Origin: Adiantum capillus-veneris
Taxonomy: Eukaryota; Streptophyta; Polypodiopsida; Polypodiales; Pteridaceae
Assembly (NCBI GenBank): GCA_014529385.2
Contig: CM043947.1
Coordinates: 129,477,891-129,541,890, forward strand
Reading direction: 5' to 3'
Length of the DNA stretch: 64,000 nt
The stretch's first letter is position 1; the number at the start of each line of letters is the position of its first letter. Below the pieces are notes generated by a model, which was not told the origin of the DNA, did no database searches, and saw nothing but the letters and a program-made list of their open reading frames with translations. Both the position numbers and the translations under genes were made by a program. This document shows, piece by piece, positions 12,493 to 23,008 of this stretch.

Positions 12493-13022
12493 TTGGTTGA
12501 AATCCAAGAGGAGGAAACACACCACAAAGGATCTCCTCTATGCCATGCTTGGGGACAGGTAAGAGAACATGATGCTTTTATTCTCTTCGACCCTGGTTCT
12601 ACTCACAATTTTATATCCATAGAGTTGCCCACCAAGCTAGGCATCCAAGCTTATGAGATGGGAGATGTCCTACCCGTAGATGGTGCTTTCAAGGGGCAAG
12701 AAGCTTTAGTCACTCCGTTAATTGGGAAATTGAGGCTCCATGTCCAAAGCTAGGTGGACAAAGAGGACTTCTTTATCTCTCCTCTCAAGCACGAGGATGT
12801 AATCCTAGGGGCACCATGGTTTGATCGCATGGCTACCAATGTTTTTTTCCCTAAAAGAAAAATCTACTTTAGGTTTAGGGAAAAAGATATGTACATAGAT
12901 GCCAAAGAGATGGGTAACACCATACCCATTGTACATACGCAAGCTTTCAATAAGTCAATAAAGAGCTCTATTTTCGTGTACATGATTTTTGTTAAAGATT
13001 CTCAAAAGAATAGAAGCTATTC
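12493..13022 (+). pseudogene. aspartic protease region of pol
   Basis: The frame contains 'FILFDPGSTHNFIS'; retroelement proteases of this family have Asp-Ser-Gly at this place, so here the active-site Ser is replaced by Pro. A TAG at 12751-12753 interrupts it. The frame then goes on with 'EDVILGAPWFD', the usual second landmark of plant gypsy proteases. After about 12990 the protease-RT linker runs straight into the last part of RT. The first half of RT, with the 'LPPH' and first catalytic Asp motifs, is absent. Confidence 0.85.
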
Positions 13023-13917
13023 AGGCCTCACCGAACCTTTACTGGAGTGTTCTTTGATGATATCATCATCTACTCTAATTCATTAGACGAACACAAGCAA
13101 CACCTCCAGGTAATATTTCAAGTTCTAAGAGAGAATAAACTTTATGCAGGTCACATTATCTCTCAAGATGGCATCCAAATGGATCCATCAAAGCTAGAGA
13201 TAATAAAAGAAAGGCCTAAACAACGGAATCTTCATGAAATAAGAAGCTTTATAGCTATGTGTGCATACTATAGATGCTTCATAGAAAAGTTCTCACAAAT
13301 CGCAGGACCATTACATGATCTAACAAAGAAAAACGTTAGGTATACATGGTCTGCCAAGGAGAACAATGCTTTCAAAAAGCTTGTACCTCAACCTGTGCTT
13401 ACACTACCGGACCTCTCAAAGCCATTTAAGGTCCAATGTGATGCTTATGTTGATTGCCTTGGAGCTGTCTTGCTCCAAGAAGGGCACACCATAGCCTATG
13501 AAAGTCGAAGGCTCGACCCTGTTGAGCAAGCTCTAGGCATATATGAAAAGGAACTCCTCACAGTTCTACATCTCTTAGACTCATGGAAGCACTATTTATT
13601 GGGGACTCCTTTCATCCTGTGGACGGATCACCAAAGTCTTAAGTACTTCATGATCCAGACCAAGCTCTCCGACAAACAAATGAGGTGGGCAAATTTCCTT
13701 TTGCAATTTCATTTTCATATTGCTCACATTGCTGGCAAGCATAATCAAGTAGCCAATGCACTCTCAAGATGGCCGAGAGTGAATTCCGTTTACATAGCAA
13801 CTCACAATGATTTATCTTCTATGATAGGTGAGTATGCTATTGATCCCAATTTTAGAGATATGATTTCAACCCTTGCATTAGGGAAGAAAGAGGAACCATT
13901 TACTTTACAAGATGTTT
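13023..13917 (+). pseudogene. RT C-terminal part and RNase H, duplication copy 1
   Basis: The frame begins close to 'FFDDIIIYS', the RT box carrying the paired catalytic aspartates. It continues through the thumb-like region ('IRSFIAMCAYYRCFIEKF') to RNase H. RNase H landmarks are 'FKVQCDAY' (first Asp), 'AYESRRLDPVE', 'YEKELLTVLHLLDSW', 'WTDHQSLKYF' and 'HNQVANALSR'. The copy ends abruptly in a TAG at the junction with the second copy. It is almost identical to 13918-14812; the one clear difference I saw is ATC against ATG near 13653. Confidence 0.92.
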
Positions 13918-14913
13918 AGGCCTCACCGAACCTTTACTGGAGTGTTCTTTGATGATATCATCATCTACTCTAATTCATTAGACGAACACAAGCAACACCT
14001 CCAGGTAATATTTCAAGTTCTAAGAGAGAATAAACTTTATGCAGGTCACATTATCTCTCAAGATGGCATCCAAATGGATCCATCAAAGCTAGAGATAATA
14101 AAAGAAAGGCCTAAACAACGGAATCTTCATGAAATAAGAAGCTTTATAGCTATGTGTGCATACTATAGATGCTTCATAGAAAAGTTCTCACAAATCGCAG
14201 GACCATTACATGATCTAACAAAGAAAAACGTTAGGTATACATGGTCTGCCAAGGAGAACAATGCTTTCAAAAAGCTTGTACCTCAACCTGTGCTTACACT
14301 ACCGGACCTCTCAAAGCCATTTAAGGTCCAATGTGATGCTTATGTTGATTGCCTTGGAGCTGTCTTGCTCCAAGAAGGGCACACCATAGCCTATGAAAGT
14401 CGAAGGCTCGACCCTGTTGAGCAAGCTCTAGGCATATATGAAAAGGAACTCCTCACAGTTCTACATCTCTTAGACTCATGGAAGCACTATTTATTGGGGA
14501 CTCCTTTCATCCTGTGGACGGATCACCAAAGTCTTAAGTACTTCATGATGCAGACCAAGCTCTCCGACAAACAAATGAGGTGGGCAAATTTCCTTTTGCA
14601 ATTTCATTTTCATATTGCTCACATTGCTGGCAAGCATAATCAAGTAGCCAATGCACTCTCAAGATGGCCGAGAGTGAATTCCGTTTACATAGCAACTCAC
14701 AATGATTTATCTTCTATGATAGGTGAGTATGCTATTGATCCCAATTTTAGAGATATGATTTCAACCCTTGCATTAGGGAAGAAAGAGGAACCATTTACTT
14801 TACAAGATGTTTATCTTCTCTATGGCAATCGACTATGCGTTACTAACTCACTACATGAGAAAGTAATGTATGAATCTCATGCTCCTCCTTATGCGGGGCA
14901 TAGAGGGATTTAG
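13918..14913 (+). pseudogene. RT C-terminal part, RNase H and start of integrase, copy 2
   Basis: The second copy repeats the RT/RNase H segment and then runs on without a break into the integrase N-terminus. There it reads 'LYGNRLCV...HEKVMYESH' and 'AGHRGI', the two His of the HHCC zinc site, and then a TAG at 14911-14913. The duplication period is 895 bp, which is not a multiple of three, so the two copies are in different frames. Retention of the full integrase junction shows that copy 2 holds the original 3' boundary. Confidence 0.92.
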
Positions 14914-15600
14914 TCTACCCTATAGGGGATTGAAACATATTTCTATTGGCCTACCATGAAAGCAAACATACAAGAGTATGTTTCTAAATGTGTGGTATAC
15001 CAAAAGACGAAGTTTAATAGAGGGAAGCAACCTGGATTGCTTCAACCCTTGCCAATCCCTAATTCGCCATGGGAGAGCATATCCATAGATTTTATCTTTG
15101 GATTGCCTAATTCTATCCATGGGAATACGGGAATATGGACGATAGTAGACATGTTTAGTAAACAAGCTCATTTTATACCTACCAAAAAGGACTGACAAAG
15201 CCCATCAAATGGCAACCCTTTTCATATCATAAATCTTCAAAGTACCATGGCTTGCCAATGTCCATAGTGTCGGATAGAGATCCTAGAATGACCAGTAATT
15301 TATGGAAGGGTCTCTTTGAGAATTTAGGGACAAGGCTAAATTTCTCTTTGGCCTATCACCCACAAACGGATGGCCAAATTGAAATAGCTAACCTAACAAT
15401 TCTTAATCTACAAAAAGCCTATGTAACGGAAGTAGATCAAAGGTCCCAATGGGAGAAGTACTTACCCTTAGTAGAGTATGCCTACAATAACACTGTACAT
15501 ACTTCCACGAGAAAAGCACCTTTCCAGGTAATTGAGGGAAGATCAAAAAGTCCCCTGCTAGTTAGCTGCAGATGAGTATAGCCGAGACCTACAAGAATCT
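14914..15600 (+). pseudogene. integrase core
   Basis: In broken frames, 'YFYWPTMKANIQEYVSKC' and 'CVVYQKTK' complete the zinc-binding head. 'SISIDFIFGLP' holds the first catalytic Asp. 'IVSDRDPRMTS' holds the second, and 'HPQTDGQIEIAN' the Glu region, where QTDGQTE is usual. Stops occur around 14911, 14922 and 15193, with a shift near 15195-15250. Integrase would join the element cDNA to chromosomal DNA; this copy is dead. Confidence 0.88.
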
Positions 15601-16056
15601 TTCCAAAAGATTAAGGATGCTATCTCTATCTCACAGCAAAGGCAAAAGGCTTCTGCTGATAAGCACATAACAGCCCAAGCCTTTAAAGAAAATGATTGGG
15701 TCTTACTGAAATTTCCCAAGGCTCGATTAAGGCACACGACGGGCAAGAATCCTACGGGACACCAAAAGTACTATGCTAAGTTAGCAAAATGGTACTATGG
15801 TCCCTTCCAGATTACAAAGGAGAGCCACCTCAAGAACCAACTATAGAAGACCCACCGGAGATGGAGGATCAAGAAGAGGTGCTGTAGCCCGAGTCCATTC
15901 TCTGACATGAAGACAAGGTATTAAGGTGGTAATACTATTCATCGATATCTTATTAAGTTTAAGAATTATCCTTTTGAAGATGCTAGATGGATGCAAGGCA
16001 TACAATTAAAGGATAACCTAAACCTTGTCAATGCTTACAATGCTTCCCTAGAGTAA
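15601..16056 (+). pseudogene. integrase C-terminus and chromodomain
   Basis: After the core, 'DWVLLKFPKARLR' and 'KWYYGPFQI' form the GPY/F-like module of Ty3/gypsy integrases. From about 15888 comes 'PESIL', a stop, a frame change, and then 'RYLIKFKNYPFEDARWM', which has the aromatic and Trp spacing of a retroelement chromodomain. The frame ends at a TAA (16054-16056). The chromodomain assigns the element to the chromoviruses. In that group the domain steers integration toward particular chromatin. Confidence 0.75.
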
Positions 16057-16383
16057 GCAAATGTACAAATGTTAAAAAACTCTCTTTTTCTTAATTGGGC
16101 ACAATTATGAAGTAGTATGCATGCTTAGATCAAGTGCGGAGTCGACGTCTCCCAAACACCAAGTAGAGCTTGTCACTCTACTATGGAAGATTGATAGGAC
16201 TAATGTGTAGACATGCGTGCGGAAACTTAGGCTCTCAAGTGCCAAATGGACTAGTCATCCATTCTAGAATGATGTCGTAGGGTAACTTAGGGATCCTCTA
16301 CCCGCTAGAAAAAGGACTAATGAATAGGATTTATTTTCTCTACCCCATGGTCGAGGACGATTATGATTTCAAGAGAGAGGTAA
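16057..16383 (+). other. 3' untranslated region and purine tract
   Basis: No open frame is present. The purine-rich AAGAGAGAGG ends at 16380, three bases before the 3' LTR start, and is the probable plus-strand primer (polypurine tract). Confidence 0.75.
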
Positions 16384-17984
16384 TGTCATAATAACAAATA
16401 TCTCATTCTCCTAAATGATTTTCTCATGTTAAACTGATCATCAATATGGGTAAGTTCCAGGGGAGAAAAAGCTAGAATATTGATTAAGCTGGCAGACCGA
16501 CCACAGTAGGGATCCAAAGGAGGGAAAATAGGGATCCAAAGGGGGAGGGCATCTACAAAAGAGCAATGTGCAACAATGGGCTTTAAAGACCGTAAGGTTC
16601 ATCCCATAAAGACTTCCCAAATGCTAAGGTTGAAAAATTCAAAGGTTGTGTCCAAAGGTCATCACTAGGGAAATTGGATGCTTTGTGTGTGTACCCAAAA
16701 AGTCTTCATTAATCCTACAAAGGAGGGGGCGAGCCCTGGAAGTTGGGGATGAGAGAGAAACACACACACACAGTCACAAGCTCCTTTACACATAGGGAAT
16801 GAGGGACACATGTCAGCTCCCTAGCCTAGATGCCCACAAGGTGTACTCAAATCCTATTGGATGGCCATGGAGGTGGACCAATGAGAATTAGGCTAGAGTA
16901 AATCTAGTTTAATTAATTTAAAAACACTTAATAAAAGAACCAATATGAACTAAGCTCTCTAGAAAACTATTGGACAGTCTCCCAAGGGATCCAATGAGCA
17001 TTCAACAGCCCAATGGCTTGCCTGATTTCTATCGGCTAGGAGACAAAGGGGTCCAATGAGAGTTTAGTTGCATTAATTAATTACCTAAAGCTCTCACAAA
17101 AGGGGAAAGGGGGACACATGTCAGTAGGCTATCATTTATGCTACTTAACTTTCATTGGCTAAGCTACGAGAGGTCCAATGAGGTGCTAGCAAGAGCAAAT
17201 AGCAAGAGGGGTCTACCAAGAGAGAGAGGGAGCTGAATTTTACAAGGCACTATGGCATACACACTCACACTAATTCATGTGTGAAGCAAGAAGATTCTCT
17301 CTCTCCTTCTCAAGCTTTAATGGAAAGCTTATCACCTACTCCAAGCTTGTGAGAAGGGAGGCCTACACCAAAAGCTCTTGGCTTTGAGATGCAAATCCAA
17401 CCAAGATCCAAGCTTCAATGCATGCTCATCTCGTCTACCACGCTAATTACTAAGCTATGCTATGCTAATATGAGTGATTATGTGAGGAGATGTACATCTT
17501 TCTCGTAAGACTACTCCTTCTTCCTCTCAATCTACTCGCATAGCCCGCTAGCTCTCACCATCTTCGAAGGTGTGTGAGGTCTTGGGTCTGAGACCGTGAG
17601 GGAATTGATGTTGTGTTTAATAAGTGTTTTGCTTAGTGCTTGAAGTTTCCATATTTATTGCACTATCTAGTATTGAACGAACACAAAGAATTGTATTGTA
17701 AAATGTCTCTCTTAATGGGAGAAACCATAATACAAAGCCATTTGGAGGGGGGACTGGAGGGGGGACCAGCTCCATGTAAATCCGGTCCTCAACTGATGTC
17801 AATAGCTTAATTTCTCTCTCTTTTGAAGTATTGTTCATGCTATCTAACTAGGTGTTATACTTTTTGTTTCTCTCTCCACCCAAGCACTCTTGTTATTCTC
17901 ATTAGAAATCTATTCTAATGAAATGCTCACTATGTTCATGCTATCTTCCGCTACACACAATTTACTAGGCCATTAAATGTTACA
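16384..17984 (+). repeat. 3' LTR of chromovirus
   Basis: Starts TGTCATAATAAC and ends TGTTACA. It aligns along its length with 8959-10572. The AC microsatellite is much shorter here and a 14-bp 'GGGGGGGACTGGAG'-like duplication occurs near 17746-17766. ATCAC follows directly. Confidence 0.93.
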
Positions 17985-18016
17985 ATCACATTCACAATTG
18001 AAAGCTCTTCGTGACA
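17985..18016 (+). mobile_element. older LTR (TGTAACATCC family), right part
   Basis: Continues the LTR that stops at 8958: ATCACATTCACA...TGAAAGCTCTT-type sequence, as at 22975-23008. The first five bases are the chromovirus target duplication. Confidence 0.8.
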
Positions 18017-19115
18017 TTGTACATCTCTTGCAGTAAAATTGTGTTTTTGTTGTGGGTAACCTTCTTTGAAATCTACTCATAACTCAAGATTTACATAGCA
18101 AAACTAAATTTTATGCATAGGAGAGGTGTTAGAGCATCATTGCTAAGCTCTAGGATGCATTCATGGTAAAAAATAGCTAGGTTGAATCTGCCCTATAGAT
18201 AATAATCACGATTTTGACAAGTGTTTGAAAGGGGGATCTGAGACCATACATAGATGTCTTTAGTCATTTCCTAGTCGTCCTTCAATTTTTGTCACATTTG
18301 GACTTTTTTTTCTTAGTGAAACTATGCAGATGTCATAGTTTTTTAGTGTTTGCCACGTGACATGTAGTTCAGTGTAGCTTCAAGTAGATAGGGATTGAGT
18401 GTGTTTTCCAAGAGCATGACAACAGCTTGTAGCCTCCATACACCAGTCGAGTCGACTCCGTCCCACGGTATGACATTTATGTACATGGTTCTTACTATAT
18501 GTACAATAAGATAGTGAGGCTTGGCAACCAACGAACTTACATTTTGGTGCCATTGCCGAGGACGAGATGACCTAAACCAGGTAAAAACCTCAGTGCTCAG
18601 TGGTATTGCCGAAACATCCTCTAGGTTCACTTAGAGTGAAAAACCAACTTTTAGAAACTGCAGGTTGGGGTGTGTCTATCTTAGCTGTGTAGGTGTCTTG
18701 GGAGTGGTCATACTCGTCAAAAACCTTTAGGCTTAGATTATATGTTTTCAAGTGATTGATAACTTGTCTGGGAATTGACGCTCATTTCAAACAAGATTAA
18801 AAAAAAAAAAACCAATGTTGGTAGGCACTTTCCAATACCGTTTTCTAAGTTGACTAGGAGTACGGTAAGTAGACATCGAGGAGATTTTATAACCTATCTC
18901 ACCCTCTGAATTGCCATCTATGAAGTGTTTTGTGAAATTTTAGAATTTTCATGTACAGGATTCATGAGGTGAGCTCGAAGCAACCTAAAAGAATTACAAA
19001 TGCTAGTCATGCTCATGTCGAACCACGATATCTTCCAACAACCATCATTACATTGGCTAATAAGGGGCCACTTCATGACAAGAACAAAATGGCTGGGTGG
19101 ACAAGGAGCAACCAC
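18017..19115. other. retroelement-derived DNA, mostly unassigned
   Basis: TGGTGCCATTGCCGAGGAC at 18545-18563 resembles the tRNA-Asp-type primer site of plant Tat/Athila gypsy elements. It follows a TTACA that would be an LTR end at 18541. No matching LTR start or partner was found, so this is a remnant. Confidence 0.4.
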
Positions 19116-19511
19116 TTACCCATGTGGTTTAGATATTGTGGCGGACATAGCCTTATTCCACTCTTCAGATTTCCTCCATTTCCCATTGTCTATAATTGCT
19201 TCCTTGCTTTCTTGAATGATCTCTATGAGCCTAGCTGTTTCAAGGGCATTCTCGAATAAATGATACTTCTTGGCCTTCCAAACGTGCTTGAAGTAACAAA
19301 ACCTGACAATTTGTGTATTGATAAGCAATGGTTGGCTCTTGAACACCTTCCCACCCATGAAGAGATCGTTCTTGAAGAACCCAATCTTCCATGTGTTTTG
19401 AACCCACTTGCATATATTTCCTGCCAAGCCACAAATTGTTGGACATTCCTTAAAAAGGTGGGGGAGGTTCTCACTTTGCTGATCTGCATTGCGGACATCT
19501 ATCTGGACCAA
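19116..19511 (-). pseudogene. LINE ORF2 C-terminal remnant
   Basis: The 131-residue minus-strand frame carries 'LPHLFKECPTICG', the end of the zinc-finger-like RVT-associated domain of plant LINEs. It then reads 'ICKWVQNTWKIGFFKNDL', 'NTQIVRFCYFKHVWKAKK' and 'IIQESKEAI'. The same order of motifs occurs at 46775-47120, so both come from one LINE family. The match starts at the C-terminal end, as expected for 5'-truncated LINE copies. The 3' tail and poly-A were not found. It is no longer a gene. Confidence 0.8.
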
Positions 19512-21363
19512 TTACCTCTAGCTAGGATCTTCAAAATAGAACAAAACTCATTGAAACCTCTTAACAGGTCTTAAAATACCTTGTTACATTTGTGGGAGTT
19601 GAAAAAGTGGGAAAAATTTGCAGTTGGACACCTAGATATTAAATGGGATTATTATCTTGCGGCTTGAAATTGCAAAAGTTTTACCATTTGACAACACCAC
19701 AGGATAGAACATAACATGTAAAACTGCCAGACATAGAAACTATTGGGAAATTGAGCCAAATTTTTCCAAATATTATAAAACCTCATTCAAAGCTTATTGA
19801 ACACACAGTTAACCAGTGGGATCAACAAACGTGAAAAATGATGCTTTTTTACTTAGTAGATACTAATCGCGATTATTATCTCCTACTACGACATAACTCT
19901 TTTTTAATATTTTTTGGTTCCCAAGGTTAGTAGACACATGATACAAATAATTTGAAAATTTCAAAGTTATTTGGACACTGTTTGCTACTTGAAATTGATT
20001 TTTTTGGAATTGAAGGTTGCAGATTGGTCCTATGGCTACTTTGGCATGATTGAAGCTAAAACATTTTGACCAAGAATCCTTGTTTATACTTTGTTGATTA
20101 ATAGAATAACTTGTATATTTTTTTATTGTAAATGAGTGATTGAGAGCAAGCTTGAGCAATCTACCCCAGAAGCATGCATCCTAGATGCTATAGACTTGGG
20201 GGACAACTATGAGATCTTTAAGGACACGAAAAGTGAGAAAAACACATCTATTGTGAATTGTTATACTTGTCATATATCATTTCCTCCACTTTCGGCGATC
20301 TGTATGTTGAATCAATGTGAAAAAAACTACCTAGAGTTTGAAGCACCTGCTTGTTAACTTCTCGTCTTGTTTTTTGAATAGAGAAAGGGTTTGGAAGTAG
20401 GATGTGCTTGATATGAATATTTTCAACTTAAGTGTGCACAGACTTGAGTATGAGGAGTTAGGATGCTAACCATTTCTTAATAAAATGAAAACTGCAAATG
20501 ATACTACATACATGTAAATTGAAACGTATCCCTTATTGGATATTCTAGCTTCATCCAAAATTGACTGAACATCCCATGCATGGAGTTGGTTCTCCCCGTC
20601 CACTTCCTTGTCGGGGTGAAGGAAATATTTGAGCATGCATATCAAACATAAGATATATGTCCTAGAGTTTAGGGATATAAACCTAACAAGGATAGATGCA
20701 TATATGCACTTTTGGTGGCTTGCACTCTTTTCTTGATTCCTCCCGAGCCAACCTTCAAGTCCTTGATGTCTTGTAGTCTTCTTTCTCTTTGGCAAAGACC
20801 TAGCACTATTTGTTTTTCTCTCTGAGTTATTGAGTAAGCTCATGGTCTCCTTACTGCCTTCAACCTGATGATCACATTACACAACTTTTAAGTGTAAGTA
20901 CACATTTTCCTTGCATGCAATGTCTCTCTCTCTTGTTGCAAAACATTATTTATTGCGGCCAATTGCTTGGTGTAGCCATACAAGCCATTGGGTCCATCTC
21001 CTACATAGTTCACCAAGGAAGCTGTATCCTTGAAAGGTGAAGTGGAGTTTGTGACGAGATGCTTGGGATACATTCTGCGGTTTAGCCAAAGGTCCACATT
21101 TTTCATGCTCTGTGATTTGAAGTTCTCCTTCAAATCTTTTGAAATGGTGTTTTGTTTGTTTTTCTTGCAAAGGGGCTATTACTCTCATGAGAGCTCTATG
21201 TGAATATGATATACATCTCTTTGATTCCTCGTAGAAGCTCTTCGTGGAGAAGCTATAAGAGTGGAGTCAAACATGAATAATTTAAACTATTGTACAAGGA
21301 GATGAGGGCAATGGAGGAAAGAAATTTCAATATTCACGAGTGAGAGTCCGCAGGGGGGAAGAA

Positions 21364-21404
<41 letters not shown>

Positions 21405-21784
21405 CTGAGAAAGCACAGTGTAGTTTTCAAAAATGTAGAAGACTGAGATATTCGACATTGAATTATTAGCGGCCGCAGATAGTTAAGTGTTATCATGACA
21501 AGATTACTTTTTGAGTTTTTTAATAAACCTACCTTGTAATGAAAAAGATATTCAAATTTTTAGACAACATATATAAAAAAGAGACAATGAATTTCTTATT
21601 ATTTCTCTCTATGCTGCCATGAAATTTCTTACAAGGCCCAAATTTGACTCCAAACGTTTCTTAATGACTTAATACTACAAGGTTCAGACGTGGCCTACCA
21701 AACATTGGAGACAAGGAATACATATTTAGAGATGGAATTGAAAATTAAACAGATGTAGAGGAGAGAGTTAGCAATAATTTCATG
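19512..21784. other. unassigned DNA with a 41-base poly-G run
   Basis: Two minus-strand frames, 20466-20843 (125 residues) and 20888-21133 (81 residues, with 'TSPFKDTASLVNYVGDGPNG'), look less random than most. I do not recognise either, and no splice partners were found. 41 consecutive G lie at 21364-21404. Nothing else was seen. Confidence 0.4.
21364..21404. repeat. poly-G run (41 G)
   Basis: 41 consecutive G, the longest of four poly-G runs in the window. Confidence 0.9.
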
Positions 21785-22615
21785 AAAAAGGAAGAGGCTT
21801 ACTAGGCACAAATTGAGAACCTGAAGAACTCACTCAAAGCTACATTGGCAGACAAAGGAAAGCAATTTGACAAAGAGGATGAAGCACTAGAGCAACCCAG
21901 GGGGGATTTTGAAGCTCTGCAATTTGTGCAATGCCTAACGAAGCCAAGTAGTGAGTTACCCCAAGTACTAGAGATCACACCTATCAAAGTAGGGATCTTG
22001 TTAGTGCCTTGTCTAAGGAGTTTGGCTGAACTAGAGCTCAAGACAATGGCACCTGAAGAGTCTCATCAGATATTTGAAGAGCACATGAAATGGGAAGAGC
22101 GATTTCTCAATTTCCTCAATCTTACCATGATCACTCCTAAAATGATCAATGAAGAATGGCATCAAAAATCTCGCCCCTATTCATTGATCAAGTTTGAGCT
22201 TTCATCTATCAAGGAAAGATTAGCCAAAGAGCAAGAGGCGAATCGTTCTCTAACACATCCCAACTGGTGGGGGATCTAGTTATCAAGGTACCCAAGGTAT
22301 CTAATACTTCATAAAAATGATCCTAAAGATATTAGAAAGGATCCCACTCATTTTCCAGTACCATGAATGTATACTTGAGAAAACCATAAGGTCATCCAGA
22401 AGAAACACTGCCGATCTGGTTGAATTATCCAAGGCTGACACCACCAAAGGATGGGCAACCCACTGAAGCATATATGGTCCAAAACCTCACAAAAGCAATG
22501 CAAATGTTTAAGAGGATCCCAGATTTGGGCTGCATTATGCTCATCAAAATTACCAGAATGTTGCTGACACGCCTAGAGAGTTTCCAAGAAGCGGAGCAAA
22601 GTGACAATGCATCTC
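21785..22615 (+). pseudogene. gag-like retroelement region, copy 1
   Basis: The frame 21845-22279 (144 residues) is charged and helical. It contains 'RPYSLIKFELSSIKERLAKE'. A second frame, 22420-22620, contains 'YMVQNLTKAM' and 'LIKITRMLLTRLES'. Both motif blocks recur in decayed form at 23880-24360, directly upstream of another LTR. That fits the internal region of one LTR-element family; the family is not recognised. No protease, RT or integrase motif was seen nearby. Confidence 0.5.
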
Positions 22616-23008
22616 TGTAACATCCTATATTGTAATTTTTCATTTTTTTGAGCAATTTGGACGTCTCTAGCTGCCTTTGTAATTTATTGATTGTCAAACT
22701 AAAAATGTAAAGGATTCTGTGATTATGAGATAGAGGAAGCATGCTAAATGCTTTCAGATTGTATACGTGAGTCCCTAGACTGTAAAAGAGTTAGAAGATT
22801 ACCCATATTTTTGACCTAAAACCTTTGGCTAGTGTATAAAAGTCAATTTTTGTAAGGGTTTTGTAAGTGTTTTGGATAATAGGCGTACAATATTTTTGCA
22901 AAGCTCTACGTACTCTCCTTCTTTCTCAAGCTCATAGATCCCTTGTGAAGTGTCCATTTGAAGTGTTATCTACTTTATCACGTTCACATGTGAAAGCTCT
23001 TTGCGACA
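22616..23008 (+). mobile_element. LTR (TGTAACATCC family), complete copy
   Basis: 393 bp, from TGTAACATCC to GCGACA. It matches the LTR split by the chromovirus (8592-8958 plus 17985-18016). No primer site follows and no clear 5-bp duplication flanks it. A TATA-like GTATAAAAG lies near 22833. Confidence 0.75.

Larger units (their letters stand above)
8959..17984 (+). mobile_element. complete but decayed Ty3/gypsy chromovirus
   Basis: A 9026-bp element with direct LTRs (8959-10572 and 16384-17984), TG...CA ends and perfect 5-bp target duplications ATCAC (8954-8958 and 17985-17989). It has a tRNA-Met-type primer site, a purine tract before the 3' LTR, and gag, protease, partial RT, RNase H, integrase and chromodomain in the Ty3/gypsy order. 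Every gene has stops or frameshifts and RT lacks its first half, so it cannot act alone. It landed inside an older LTR at TTTATCAC. Confidence 0.95.

Noticed and set aside
20466-21133. Minus-strand frames of 125 and 81 residues as a host gene
   Set aside because: No recognised domain, no convincing splice signals, no partner exons. Mentioned only as unassigned.
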